Source: Paludibacteraceae bacterium | GTDB taxonomy: Bacteria; Bacteroidota; Bacteroidia; Bacteroidales; Paludibacteraceae | Direction of reading: 5' to 3' | Length of the DNA stretch: 48,263 nt | Assembly (NCBI GenBank): GCA_017647145.1 | Contig: JAGCLD010000012.1 | Location: forward strand, 1-48,263 | In this document: positions 26,634-35,235 of the stretch, one piece after another | Layout of the letters: every line of letters begins with the position of its first letter | How positions within the stretch are numbered: position 1 is the first letter of the stretch | Notes under the pieces: model-generated | Databases searched by the model: none | Told to the model about the DNA's origin: nothing | The model's input: only the letters and a program-made list of their open reading frames with translations | Translations under genes and position numbers: made by a program

Positions 26634-27290
26634 ATGAAATTAGAATCAAATTTTAGAAACATGGTCGTGGTTCTGACACTTATATCTCTGATTGCTGCCG
26701 GCATACTCGGAGCTGTATACACCGTGACTGCAGAACCTATTCAACAAGCTAAAACGGCTAAACAACAAGCCGCAATACAACAAGTTCTCACTACATTCAA
26801 CCGCCTCGAAACCGATACTGTCAACAACCTGCCCGTCCATCGTGCTTACCAAGATGACAACTTTGCGGGTGCAGCAGTTGAAGCTTCCTCCAACGGATTT
26901 GGTGGAGAAATTAAAATAATGGTCGGTTTTGACCCACAAGGCAACATCATTGACTATGCAGTGTTACAACAAGCAGAAACTCCCGGATTGGGTACAAAGA
27001 TTGTTGATTGGTTTAAAACGGACAAAAATAACCAATCAATCAAAGGTAAAAACCCAGGCAAAAACAACCTCACCGTTAGTAAAGATGGAGGAGAAGTGGA
27101 TGCAATCACTGCTGCTACTATCAGTTCACGTGCTTTCTTGGAAGCCCTTCAAAGTGCATACCAAGCTTATGCCGGCAATGACGAAGCCACCAATGCTACC
27201 ACAGGTGCTACATCACTGCAACCTGACACTACTGCAGTTGACTCCCTAAACATACAGCTTACGGATAGTATTAACGCTATAATTGAATAA
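26634..27290 (+). CDS. rnfG: Rnf complex subunit G (covalent FMN subunit)
   Basis: 218-residue subunit with one N-terminal membrane helix (about 10-32) and a periplasmic FMN-binding domain. The flavinylation motif is 'DAITAATIS' with predicted FMN on Thr162; 'GFDPQGNIIDYAVLQQAETPGLGTK' is the conserved FMN-domain core. The C-terminal 40 residues are a Thr/Ala-rich tail containing a second TGATS (190-194) that resembles the flavinylation motif. Flavin would be attached by ApbE, which is not in the window. Confidence 0.94.
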   Translation: MKLESNFRNMVVVLTLISLIAAGILGAVYTVTAEPIQQAKTAKQQAAIQQVLTTFNRLETDTVNNLPVHRAYQDDNFAGAAVEASSNGFGGEIKIMVGFDPQGNIIDYAVLQQAETPGLGTKIVDWFKTDKNNQSIKGKNPGKNNLTVSKDGGEVDAITAATISSRAFLEALQSAYQAYAGNDEATNATTGATSLQPDTTAVDSLNIQLTDSINAIIE

Positions 27291-27296
27291 GAGAAT

Positions 27297-27881
27297 ATGA
27301 AAAGTTTGAAAATTATATTAAACGGACTCATCAAAGAAAACCCGACTTTTGTACTATTGTTGGGTATGTGTCCTACACTGGGTACTACTTCCTCGGCTAT
27401 CAATGGGATGAGCATGGGATTAGCCACAACCTTTGTTCTGATCTGTTCTAACATTGTTATTTCTTTAATCAAAAACTTAGTACCCGACAAAGTACGCATA
27501 CCATGCTACGTCGTTGTTATCGCCGCATTCGTTTCTGTGTTGCAAATGTGTATGGAAGCTTACGTACCGGCCATCTACGAAACATTAGGACTCTTCATAC
27601 CACTCATCGTGGTTAACTGTATCGTACTCGGACGCGCCGAAGCTTTCGCTGCTAAAAACAATGCTTGGTACTCTGCACTCGATGGTATCGGTATCGGACT
27701 CGGATTTACATTCGCACTCACTCTCCTTGGAGCTATGCGTGAATTACTCGGAACAGGTAAAGTGTTCTCACTCACCCTCTTCCCTGAAAACTATGGAGCA
27801 TTAGTGTTCGTGTTGGCACCGGGAGCCTTCATCGCTTTAGGTTATCTCATCGCTATAGTCAACAAAATGCGAAAAGCATAA
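27297..27881 (+). CDS. rnfE: Rnf complex subunit E
   Basis: 194-residue integral membrane protein with six transmembrane helices, homologous to RnfA. Conserved family features: 'NPTFVLLLGMCPTLGTT' near the N-terminus, 'IVVNCIVLGRAEAFA' and 'GIGLGFTFALTLLGAMRELLGTG'. The cysteine residues in the two half-site motifs bind an intramembrane iron-sulfur centre together with RnfA in the related complexes. Starts 6 bases after rnfG. Confidence 0.95.
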   Translation: MKSLKIILNGLIKENPTFVLLLGMCPTLGTTSSAINGMSMGLATTFVLICSNIVISLIKNLVPDKVRIPCYVVVIAAFVSVLQMCMEAYVPAIYETLGLFIPLIVVNCIVLGRAEAFAAKNNAWYSALDGIGIGLGFTFALTLLGAMRELLGTGKVFSLTLFPENYGALVFVLAPGAFIALGYLIAIVNKMRKA

Positions 27882-27930
27882 ACACAATGAATGAATTAAA
27901 TTTAGTAGAAACATCAAATAAAAACATAAT

Positions 27931-28527
27931 ATGGGCTATTTATTAATTATCATAGGCGCCGTTTTTGTAAACAACATCGTGTTGTCACAATTCCTTGGCA
28001 TATGTCCGTTTTTAGGAGTATCAAAGAAAGTGGACACAGCATTAGGTATGAGTGCTGCCGTGACATTTGTGCTCACATTGGCTACAATCATCACTTACTT
28101 GCTGCAGAAATATGTACTCGAAGCGTTTAACATCGCGTATCTGCAAACACTCCTCTTCATCTTGGTCATTGCTGCATTAGTGCAATTAGTTGAAATCATA
28201 CTCAAGAAAGTTTCTCCTTCGCTTTACCAAGCATTAGGAGTTTTCCTACCCCTGATCACCACTAACTGCTGCATCTTAGGGGTCGCTATCTTGGTGGCTA
28301 ACGGTACCTACAAACTACCTGATGGAATGGAAGCAAACTTACTCACTGGGGTTGTATATGCCATAGCTACTGCCATCGGATTCGCACTCGCATTAGTCCT
28401 TTTCGCCGGACTTAGAGAACAACTACGCTTTGCCAACGTACCTAAAGCCTTGGAAGGAACGCCTATCGCACTCCTCACAGCAGGTCTTCTGGCCATGGCA
28501 TTCATGGGATTCTCCGGAGTGGTTTAA
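27931..28527 (+). CDS. rnfA: Rnf complex subunit A
   Basis: 198-residue six-helix membrane protein, the pseudo-symmetric partner of RnfE. Conserved '[20 protein letters not shown]' at the N-terminus and '[14 protein letters not shown]' in the middle, again with the paired cysteines. Last gene of the rseC-rnfBCDGEA operon; a strong terminator begins 22 bases after the stop. Confidence 0.95.
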   Translation: MGYLLIIIGAVFVNNIVLSQFLGICPFLGVSKKVDTALGMSAAVTFVLTLATIITYLLQKYVLEAFNIAYLQTLLFILVIAALVQLVEIILKKVSPSLYQALGVFLPLITTNCCILGVAILVANGTYKLPDGMEANLLTGVVYAIATAIGFALALVLFAGLREQLRFANVPKALEGTPIALLTAGLLAMAFMGFSGVV

Positions 28528-28548
28528 ACACACACAGCACAACATAAG

Positions 28549-28575
28549 AAAGAGGGAAGCGTAACTTCCCTCTTT
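28549..28575 (+). terminator. rnf operon terminator
   Basis: 11-bp stem AAAGAGGGAAG / CTTCCCTCTTT with loop CGTAA, followed by more T's. Confidence 0.85.
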
Positions 28576-28602
28576 TTTTACGTATATTAACAGTAAAAAC
28601 AT

Positions 28603-28632
28603 TTGCATTTACAAAAAATAATCCTACCTTTG
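28603..28632 (+). promoter_or_regulatory. Promoter of the small barrel gene
   Basis: TTG at 28603-28605, 19-bp spacer, TACCTTTG at 28625-28632. An ATG at 28637 opens only a four-codon frame; the real start is 28665. Confidence 0.7.
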
Positions 28633-28664
28633 TTGCATGTTTAACTTTTAAATGGAAAAACGTT

Positions 28665-29150
28665 ATGAAGAAATTCTTACTTTCATTAGTTTTTGTACTG
28701 GGTGCAGCTGCAGCAGTTTACGCACAACCTCGCGCTATTGGTGCTAACATTGGTTACGGTGCAAGTTTCTCTTACCAACACGATTTAGGCGCTGCCAACT
28801 TTTTAGATGTAAACGTTGACCTTCCTTTCTTTGCTGGTATCGGTGGTACCGTTACTTATGACTGGGTTGACCCATTCAATGCTCCTGTACCTTGGAATGA
28901 AAAAGGTTCTTGGAACTGGTATCTCGGTGTAGGTGCTGCAGGTGGTTTCTACGGTCTGTTTGGTCCTGGTCTTAGCGGCGCATTCGTTGGAGTGGCAGGT
29001 CACGTAGGTATTGCTTACGACTTCTGGTTCCCTCTCCAACTCTCTTTAGACTATCGTCCTAACGTTGGTGTACACTTCGGAGATAATTTAGGCTTCAATA
29101 CAGGAGGTCTCTATAGCGGTATCAGCCTTGGCGTACGCTATCGTTTCTAA
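28665..29150 (+). CDS. Small outer-membrane beta-barrel protein
   Basis: 161-residue exported protein with a signal peptide (residues 1-21, ending 'AVYAQ'). The mature part is Gly/Phe/Tyr-rich, made of short alternating strands compatible with an 8-stranded barrel, and ends with '...VRYRF', the terminal aromatic residue of outer-membrane barrels. No named family. Codon choice differs from neighbours: glycine is mostly GGT and alanine GCT/GCA, as in highly expressed genes, while nearby genes favour GGA. With its own promoter and terminator this suggests an abundant surface protein. Confidence 0.75.
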   Translation: MKKFLLSLVFVLGAAAAVYAQPRAIGANIGYGASFSYQHDLGAANFLDVNVDLPFFAGIGGTVTYDWVDPFNAPVPWNEKGSWNWYLGVGAAGGFYGLFGPGLSGAFVGVAGHVGIAYDFWFPLQLSLDYRPNVGVHFGDNLGFNTGGLYSGISLGVRYRF

Positions 29151-29172
29151 TCCAAATTTCATCGCATAACAC

Positions 29173-29203
29173 AAAGGCTGCGAGTACACCACTTGCAGCC
29201 TTT
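29173..29203 (+). terminator. Terminator of the small barrel gene
   Basis: Stem AAAGGCTGC (29173-29181) / GCAGCCTTT (29195-29203), extended inward by GAGT / ACTT with one G-T pair; TTATTTTCC follows. Confidence 0.8.
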
Positions 29204-29230
29204 ATTTTCCTTATTAATAATATACCACGC

Positions 29231-30118
29231 ATGAAACCCATCAGTAAAAAAACACTGCGAAAACCCATCTTTTCTTTCTCACTCTTTGCCATCTGTGTCA
29301 TCCTGCTCAGTATGGAATATATGGAGAGAAAACAACGACAAACCAATCCACAACCCGATGGTACTCAAGTAGAAACCACCGCTCCGCAAGTGCAGCAAAC
29401 CGACTCTACAACAGAAACCGAGTCCACACTCAACAACATTACACAACTTGAACTGCCCGCCTACACTAACGAAGCCATCATCATCACTCACACCGGATTC
29501 ACACTCGCCTACAACAACGAATGGCACCTACCTGAATGGGTAGCATATGAACTCACTGCCGAAGAAACCACTGGTACAGTAGATCGTTCCGACCACTTCC
29601 GCCCCGACCCTCAGTCTCCACTACCCCAAATCACCACCGACGACTACCGAAACAGCGGATACGACAGAGGACACATGGCGCCGGCTGCCGACATGAAGTG
29701 GAGCACAGAAGCCATGAACGAGAGTTTCTACATGACCAACATATGCCCACAAAACCACAACCTCAACGCAGGCGACTGGAAAGAGCTCGAAGAACTGTGC
29801 CGCCAGTGGGCCACCGAATATGAGAAAATATACATCGTCTGCGGACCTATTGTCGGATCCGACTCACAACACATCGGAGCTAATCAAGTCACAGTCCCAC
29901 ACGCATTCTTCAAAGCCATACTCGCCTACAACAACCAAACACCCCAAACCATCGGATTCCTATTTGCTAACAAAGCCGGAAACCGACCATTGCAAAACTA
30001 CGCCATGAATGTTGACGATCTGGAAACCGTCATCGGAATCAACCTGTTCCACCACCTACCCGATTACATCGAAGACAAAATCGAACAAACTACACAAATA
30101 AATCAATGGACATGGTAA
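29231..30118 (+). CDS. DNA/RNA non-specific endonuclease (NUC1 family), membrane-anchored
   Basis: 295-residue beta-beta-alpha-metal (His-Me finger) nuclease. A single N-terminal hydrophobic helix (about 13-29), then a Thr/Gln-rich linker, then the nuclease domain (about 75-285). The catalytic motif is 'DRGHMAPAAD' at 145-154 (general-base H148); 'SFYMTNICPQNHNLNAGDW' supplies the metal-binding Asn. Such enzymes degrade DNA and RNA outside the cytoplasm for nutrient recovery or attack on foreign DNA. Whether the hydrophobic segment is cleaved is unclear. Confidence 0.9.
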   Translation: MKPISKKTLRKPIFSFSLFAICVILLSMEYMERKQRQTNPQPDGTQVETTAPQVQQTDSTTETESTLNNITQLELPAYTNEAIIITHTGFTLAYNNEWHLPEWVAYELTAEETTGTVDRSDHFRPDPQSPLPQITTDDYRNSGYDRGHMAPAADMKWSTEAMNESFYMTNICPQNHNLNAGDWKELEELCRQWATEYEKIYIVCGPIVGSDSQHIGANQVTVPHAFFKAILAYNNQTPQTIGFLFANKAGNRPLQNYAMNVDDLETVIGINLFHHLPDYIEDKIEQTTQINQWTW

Positions 30119-30184
30119 CAGAAGATTTACGCCGCTCTGGCAAAACACTTACCTTCGCCCACTTAATCCCTTAAAACACACACC

Positions 30185-30652
30185 ATGAAACACGAAGAAT
30201 ACATGCGCGAAGCCATCCGCCTCTCCATCGAAAACATCAAACAAGGAGGCGGACCATTTGGAGCTGTAATTGTAAAAGATGGTCAAATCATTGCCACCGG
30301 AACCAATCGCGTAACCGCAACATGCGACCCAACAGCGCATGCTGAAGTATCAGCCATCCGACAAGCAGCAAAAACCCTAAACTCTTTCGACCTCAGCGGA
30401 TGCGACATCTACACTTCGTGCGAACCATGCCCCATGTGCCTCGGAGCCATCTACTGGGCACACATCGACCGCATGTTTTACGGCAACACAAAAACTGATG
30501 CCAAAAACATCGGATTTGACGACTCCTTCATATATGACGAAATAGACCTCCGACTGGAAGACAGAAAACTCAAAGCAAAACAACTACTCCCCGAAGAAGC
30601 CATCAAAGCTTTCCAAGCATGGGAAAACGACACAGAAAAAACACCCTATTAA
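30185..30652 (+). CDS. guaD: Guanine deaminase (CDA-fold nucleobase deaminase)
   Basis: 155-residue zinc deaminase converting guanine to xanthine. 'TAHAEVSAI' supplies zinc ligand H52 and proton-shuttling E54; 'TSCEPCPMCLGAIYWA' supplies ligands C82 and C85. The middle 'GFDDSFIYDEID' and the C-terminal '...FQAWEN' closely follow the Bacillus GuaD, whose C-terminus swaps between subunits; this favours GuaD over the tRNA adenosine deaminase TadA. Starts 66 bases after the nuclease gene, so the pair could salvage nucleic-acid breakdown products; that link is inference. Confidence 0.85.
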   Translation: MKHEEYMREAIRLSIENIKQGGGPFGAVIVKDGQIIATGTNRVTATCDPTAHAEVSAIRQAAKTLNSFDLSGCDIYTSCEPCPMCLGAIYWAHIDRMFYGNTKTDAKNIGFDDSFIYDEIDLRLEDRKLKAKQLLPEEAIKAFQAWENDTEKTPY

Positions 30653-30681
30653 CACACAAACAAAACAGCAAGCATCACCGC

Positions 30682-30725
30682 GACCATCTCGGGACCACTT
30701 CACGACCACTTCGCGACCACTAGAT
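30682..30725. repeat. Four tandem 11-bp repeats (GACCACTTCgc type)
   Basis: Units at 30682-30692, 30693-30703, 30704-30714 and 30715-30725, all beginning GACCA and diverging toward the end. Located in the 252-base gap between guaD and the barrel gene. Confidence 0.75.
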
Positions 30726-30904
30726 ACCCTTACATTACAAAAACTAAACACAAAAAAACTTAGCCCCGCAAGGCAACATACAAAACAAAAAAACAACCAA
30801 CCCCTAAAGCGTACAAAAAACACAAAGAAAACATCCTGACAATCACTTTCATTTAAACCTTTTAATAAACAGATAGTCAAAACAAAAACAAGACATCACA
30901 TACA

Positions 30905-33667
30905 ATGAAAAAACTATTGCTGACATCCCTCCTCCTGCTCCTCACCATCACCACATGGGCTGACTACCACATACACACACAAATCTTTGACGCTAAAACA
31001 CAACAAACATTAGAACTTATCACCATACGACTACTACAAAAAGACTCAACATTAGTCACCGGAGCACAAAGCAATGATCAAGGCAAAGTAGCACTAACAT
31101 TCCCCAAAAAAGGAGAATACATCTTAGTAGTCAGCGCAGTAGGATACGAAACACATCTTCAAAACATCACCATAACAAACACACAGACACACCTGCCCTC
31201 CATCCATCTCAAACAACAAGCCATACATCTCGCCGACATAGAAGTCAAGGGAACTGCCGCACAAATGGTGGTCAGAGGAGACACCACAGAATACAATGCC
31301 GCCGCATTCAAAACACACGAAAATGCAGTCACTGAAGACCTACTGAAAAAGATGCCCGGTGTTGAAGTGGATAAAGACGGTAAAGTCACAGTCAACGGAG
31401 AAGAAATAAAAAGCATTCTGGTAGATGGGAAAAAGTTCTTCGGCAACGACCTGCAAATGGCAACCAAGAATATTCCGGCAGACATGATTGATAAGGTACA
31501 AGTCATCGACGACAAATCAGAAATGGCCAAACTAACAGGATTTGACGATGACGAAACCAGCCGTGTTATCAACTTAACACTCAAAAAAGATAAGAAAAAA
31601 GGATTCTTTGGAAACTTCACAGGAGCCTACGGACTAGACATCAACACAGACAGCAGATACAATGCTAACGCTTTCCTCAACATCATGCAAGGCGACACGC
31701 AAACAAGCATCATAGCTGGAGCTAACAACACCAACGAAGCACGCAGCGGAAGAGGAAGAAGCAACCTCAGCACAGGAAGTGGTATCACATCCACCGAAAA
31801 CTTCGGACTCAACACCAACGCACAAATCAAAGAAGGATTCCTCATCGGTGGTGATGTCTCATTCAACCACTCCAACAACTCCACCCTATCTGAAAGCCGA
31901 AAAGAAAGCTACATGACAGATGGGAATAATTTCAATAACTACGACAACCAAACAAAACTCACACAAAACTATGATGTCAATGCCCGACTAGAGACCGAGA
32001 TTAACATCAACCCATCTAACACAATCATCATACAACCCGAATTCTCCTACCGACACAACACTAACCTAAACACCAACAATTACACCTATCTCAACAACAC
32101 AGACACTATAAGTTGGGGAAACACACAGCGCACATCCATCGGACAAACCATAGGAGCTGCTACACGCATCACATACAACCATAAATTCAATAAGCCGGGC
32201 AGAACATTCACACTCAGAGCCAACTTCAATTTCTCCGACACACAATCTAACGGAATCAACCTCTCCTCTAAAAACACAGACAATTCCGCCACTTCATCAT
32301 ACATTGACCAACAAACAAACACCAATGCACAAAGCATATCCTACGACATACGCCTTTCCTATGTCGAACCTTTATATAAAAATCAACATTTCTTAGAAAT
32401 CAGTGCAACACTGAAAAACAACATCAGAAACTCCGAAAAACAACAATACAACAAAGACAACACAGGCGCCTACACTCTGCTTGACTCAACATATAGCAAC
32501 TCCTACAACAACCTGTTCTTTAGCGAAATTCTGGAAGTAAACTACCTATTCAAACAAGAAAAATACAACCTCACACTCGGAGCAAGAGCTAATCCCTCTC
32601 AAACCATCAGCAAATACCTCTATGCAGATGGACTCATGAGAAACATTACAAACAACGTCTGGAACTTTGCCCCAACAGCAAAACTCCGATATAAACTAGA
32701 CCAAAAGGAATTTATACGAATTGACTACCGAGGAAACACCGCACAACCATCCATAGAACAAATGGAACCATCTAAAAACAACGCGGACATCATGAATGAA
32801 GTGGTAGGTAATCCCACACTCAAACCTTCATTCCAACAAAGTTTACGACTAATGTACACCAAGTCATTCCCAGAAACATTTGCTTCTTTCTCCACTGGCA
32901 TATTTGGTAGCATCACACAAGATGCACTAGTTAGCAACAGCATATACGACGAAACAGGAAAACAATACATACAAACTGTAAACGCACAAGACTTGCCCAT
33001 CAACATCATGGGCGACGTGATGTACAACACACCATTCGCAAATAAGCGCTTCAATGTCAACACACGAACAGCCCTATCCTACAACCGTCGAGTAGGCTAC
33101 TCCTCAAGAGGACTTACATTAGAAGAAATAAACATCGAACATCTGCACTTGGGAGCGTTAAGCCTCACACATAATATGCGGGCTGAAGAACACATCACGC
33201 TCAACTTCACACATGACGTAATTGACATAGGAGCACGCGCCAACATCATCTATTCATACACGCACAACACACTCGGAAAACAAATGCCTTCACACGTGCT
33301 AGACTGGACAACAACGGGATATCTCACACTACGACTACCATACCAATGGACCATCAGTAGTGATTTTGGCTACACAGCACGCTATGGCTACAACGTGGGC
33401 GATGCAAACGAACTGATTTGGAATGCATCCATCGACAAAACCCTATTTAAAAATCAAGCCACACTGTCAGTTAAAGCCTACGACATGCTCAACCAACGAA
33501 AAAACATCCGAGAAGTAATCGGCGACAACTACATTAAATACGAAAAATACAACACACTACCCACATACATAATGCTCTCATTTACCTATAGACTCAACAA
33601 AATGGGCGACCTAAAGTTAAGCAAGAAAGCACAACGCTACATCAATCAATCTCCCATGACACTATAA
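30905..33667 (+). CDS. Large outer-membrane barrel, TonB-receptor-related (OMP_b-brl_3 type)
   Basis: 920-residue outer-membrane protein. Signal peptide (about 1-20, 'TTWAD'), then a carboxypeptidase-regulatory-like beta-sandwich (about 22-105), then a plug-like domain (about 115-240: 'VRGDTTEYNAAAFKTHENAV', 'LLKKMPGVEVDKDGKVTVNGEEI', 'ILVDGKKFFGND') and a barrel of amphipathic strands to the end. This matches the 'outer membrane beta-barrel family' of Bacteroidota, related to TonB-dependent receptors. Cargo is unknown: there is no SusD partner, so a SUS-type glycan locus is unlikely. Confidence 0.88.
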   Translation: MKKLLLTSLLLLLTITTWADYHIHTQIFDAKTQQTLELITIRLLQKDSTLVTGAQSNDQGKVALTFPKKGEYILVVSAVGYETHLQNITITNTQTHLPSIHLKQQAIHLADIEVKGTAAQMVVRGDTTEYNAAAFKTHENAVTEDLLKKMPGVEVDKDGKVTVNGEEIKSILVDGKKFFGNDLQMATKNIPADMIDKVQVIDDKSEMAKLTGFDDDETSRVINLTLKKDKKKGFFGNFTGAYGLDINTDSRYNANAFLNIMQGDTQTSIIAGANNTNEARSGRGRSNLSTGSGITSTENFGLNTNAQIKEGFLIGGDVSFNHSNNSTLSESRKESYMTDGNNFNNYDNQTKLTQNYDVNARLETEININPSNTIIIQPEFSYRHNTNLNTNNYTYLNNTDTISWGNTQRTSIGQTIGAATRITYNHKFNKPGRTFTLRANFNFSDTQSNGINLSSKNTDNSATSSYIDQQTNTNAQSISYDIRLSYVEPLYKNQHFLEISATLKNNIRNSEKQQYNKDNTGAYTLLDSTYSNSYNNLFFSEILEVNYLFKQEKYNLTLGARANPSQTISKYLYADGLMRNITNNVWNFAPTAKLRYKLDQKEFIRIDYRGNTAQPSIEQMEPSKNNADIMNEVVGNPTLKPSFQQSLRLMYTKSFPETFASFSTGIFGSITQDALVSNSIYDETGKQYIQTVNAQDLPINIMGDVMYNTPFANKRFNVNTRTALSYNRRVGYSSRGLTLEEINIEHLHLGALSLTHNMRAEEHITLNFTHDVIDIGARANIIYSYTHNTLGKQMPSHVLDWTTTGYLTLRLPYQWTISSDFGYTARYGYNVGDANELIWNASIDKTLFKNQATLSVKAYDMLNQRKNIREVIGDNYIKYEKYNTLPTYIMLSFTYRLNKMGDLKLSKKAQRYINQSPMTL

Positions 33668-33765
33668 AGTAAATTCAAGCACTACCTCCACAACTAATCG
33701 GATTATAAAAACGCACATCAGACCACACCAACGGAATATCTACACAATTACCGAGATAGCACTTG

Positions 33766-33773
33766 TAATTTTG
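33766..33773 (+). promoter_or_regulatory. Possible promoter box of the manC operon
   Basis: TAATTTTG, 89 bases before the manC ATG. A weaker TGCCTTTG lies nearer (33821-33828). Confidence 0.35.
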
Positions 33774-33862
33774 TTAAAAAGTAACTAACTTAGCAACCTA
33801 AAGGAATTTGGTATAAAAATTGCCTTTGCACCTATAGTTAAATAGTTTAGTAGATATACCGT

Positions 33863-34936
33863 ATGAAGAACAATTTCTGTGTGATTATGGCGGGAGGAGT
33901 CGGTAGTAGATTCTGGCCGTTCAGCAGGACAGAATGTCCAAAACAATTCTTGGATTTCTTTGGAACAGGACGCACACTCTTACAAATGACATTTGATAGA
34001 TTTCGCACTATTGTACCACCGGAGAATGTCTTAGTCGTAACAAATGTGATGTACAAGGAATTGGTGTTGCAACAATTACCTGAAATCAAAGAACAACAAG
34101 TACTCCTTGAACCCAACAGACGTAACACAGCACCATGCATTGCTTATGCCACAAGCCGCATAAAAGCAATCAATAAAGAAGCTAACATTGTAGTGGCTGC
34201 ATCTGACCATCTCATACTGAATGAAAATGCATTCATAGAAACCATCAAAACAGGCATTGAATTTGTAAGTCAAAACGACTGCCTGCTCACACTGGGTATG
34301 AAACCTACACGACCGGAAACCGGATATGGATACATCCAAATGGCTGACGGAAACAACGCCCTGAGAAAAGTAAAAGCATTCACAGAAAAACCTAATCTGG
34401 AAATGGCGAAAGTATTTTTGGATAGTGGAGAATTTATGTGGAACTCAGGAATGTTCATATGGAACTTAAAGGCTATTGATACTGCTTTTCATGAACATCT
34501 GCCGGAAATGGCTGCCAAGTTTGACCAAGGAGAAGGCTTGTTTAACACGGCAAAAGAAAATGAGTTCATTGAATCTATGTTCTCTTCCTGCCAAAACATT
34601 TCCATCGACTACGGAATCATGGAAAAAGCCACTAATGTCTATGTACTGTGCGCTGACTTTGGATGGTCCGACCTTGGAAACTGGGGATCATTATATGACC
34701 TTTCTGAAAAGGACCAACATGGCAATGTCACACTGAAATGTGACAGCGCATTCTATGATAGCAAAGATAATGTGGTAGCAATTGCTGATGACAAACTGGC
34801 AGTGCTCAGTGATTTGAATGGATACATCGTGGCTGAGTCTGACAACGTATTGCTGATTTGCAAACGTGAAAACGAACAAGCAATCAGACAATATGTAAAT
34901 GATATTCAAGTAAAATTTGATGGTAAATATAACTAA
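33863..34936 (+). CDS. manC: Mannose-1-phosphate guanylyltransferase
   Basis: 357-residue nucleotidyltransferase making GDP-mannose for surface glycans. The nucleotide-binding loop is 'MAGGVGSRFWPFSRTECPKQF' region at residues about 9-29; other signatures are 'LLEPNRRNTAPCI', 'GYGYIQMA', 'FTEKPN' and 'NSGMFIW'. The C-terminal isomerase domain of bifunctional enzymes is absent, so this is the monofunctional type. It heads a tight five-gene cluster (gaps 2, 3, 5 and 7 bases) with unrelated functions. Confidence 0.93.
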   Translation: MKNNFCVIMAGGVGSRFWPFSRTECPKQFLDFFGTGRTLLQMTFDRFRTIVPPENVLVVTNVMYKELVLQQLPEIKEQQVLLEPNRRNTAPCIAYATSRIKAINKEANIVVAASDHLILNENAFIETIKTGIEFVSQNDCLLTLGMKPTRPETGYGYIQMADGNNALRKVKAFTEKPNLEMAKVFLDSGEFMWNSGMFIWNLKAIDTAFHEHLPEMAAKFDQGEGLFNTAKENEFIESMFSSCQNISIDYGIMEKATNVYVLCADFGWSDLGNWGSLYDLSEKDQHGNVTLKCDSAFYDSKDNVVAIADDKLAVLSDLNGYIVAESDNVLLICKRENEQAIRQYVNDIQVKFDGKYN

Positions 34937-34938
34937 CC

Positions 34939-35232
34939 ATGTCTGTACTTTTCCCTAAAACCAATAAGCCGCGTGAGTGGGACTATAGACCCATCTATTA
35001 CGACCCGGAACAAGTAGAACGTAAAGAAAGGCTACAACAATTGCAAAAAGAAAGAAACGAAAAAAATGAGCAAATCACCTCTGGAAGGGGACACGGACTT
35101 AGACATGGGGCTTTCAGAGAAGCTGCTCAAAGAAACAGATCACCAAGAATGAATGCAGCTCGAAAAACGAAGATGAGATTTTGGGTGGTGCTACTCATCT
35201 TGTTGCTGTTCATCTTCTATTATGTCCTCTAA
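34939..35232 (+). CDS. Small tail-anchored membrane protein, function unknown
   Basis: 97 residues: an N-terminal 'FPKTNKPREWDYRPIYYDPE' segment, a charged coiled-coil-like helix (about 25-50), a basic stretch, and one C-terminal transmembrane helix (about 79-97). Two bases after manC and 3 before mutL. Such small proteins recur beside mutL in Bacteroidota and are unnamed. Confidence 0.75.
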   Translation: MSVLFPKTNKPREWDYRPIYYDPEQVERKERLQQLQKERNEKNEQITSGRGHGLRHGAFREAAQRNRSPRMNAARKTKMRFWVVLLILLLFIFYYVL

Positions 35233-35235
35233 AAA

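Noticed and set aside
30185-30652. tRNA adenosine deaminase TadA
   Set aside because: The central and C-terminal sequences follow Bacillus guanine deaminase, not TadA.
30584-30880. 98-codon minus-strand frame
   Set aside because: Overlaps the 3' end of guaD on the other strand and is Phe/Cys/Val-rich, as expected of the reverse of A-rich DNA.
30905-33667. SusC of a polysaccharide utilisation locus
   Set aside because: No SusD gene follows and the plug/barrel pattern fits the outer-membrane beta-barrel family better.
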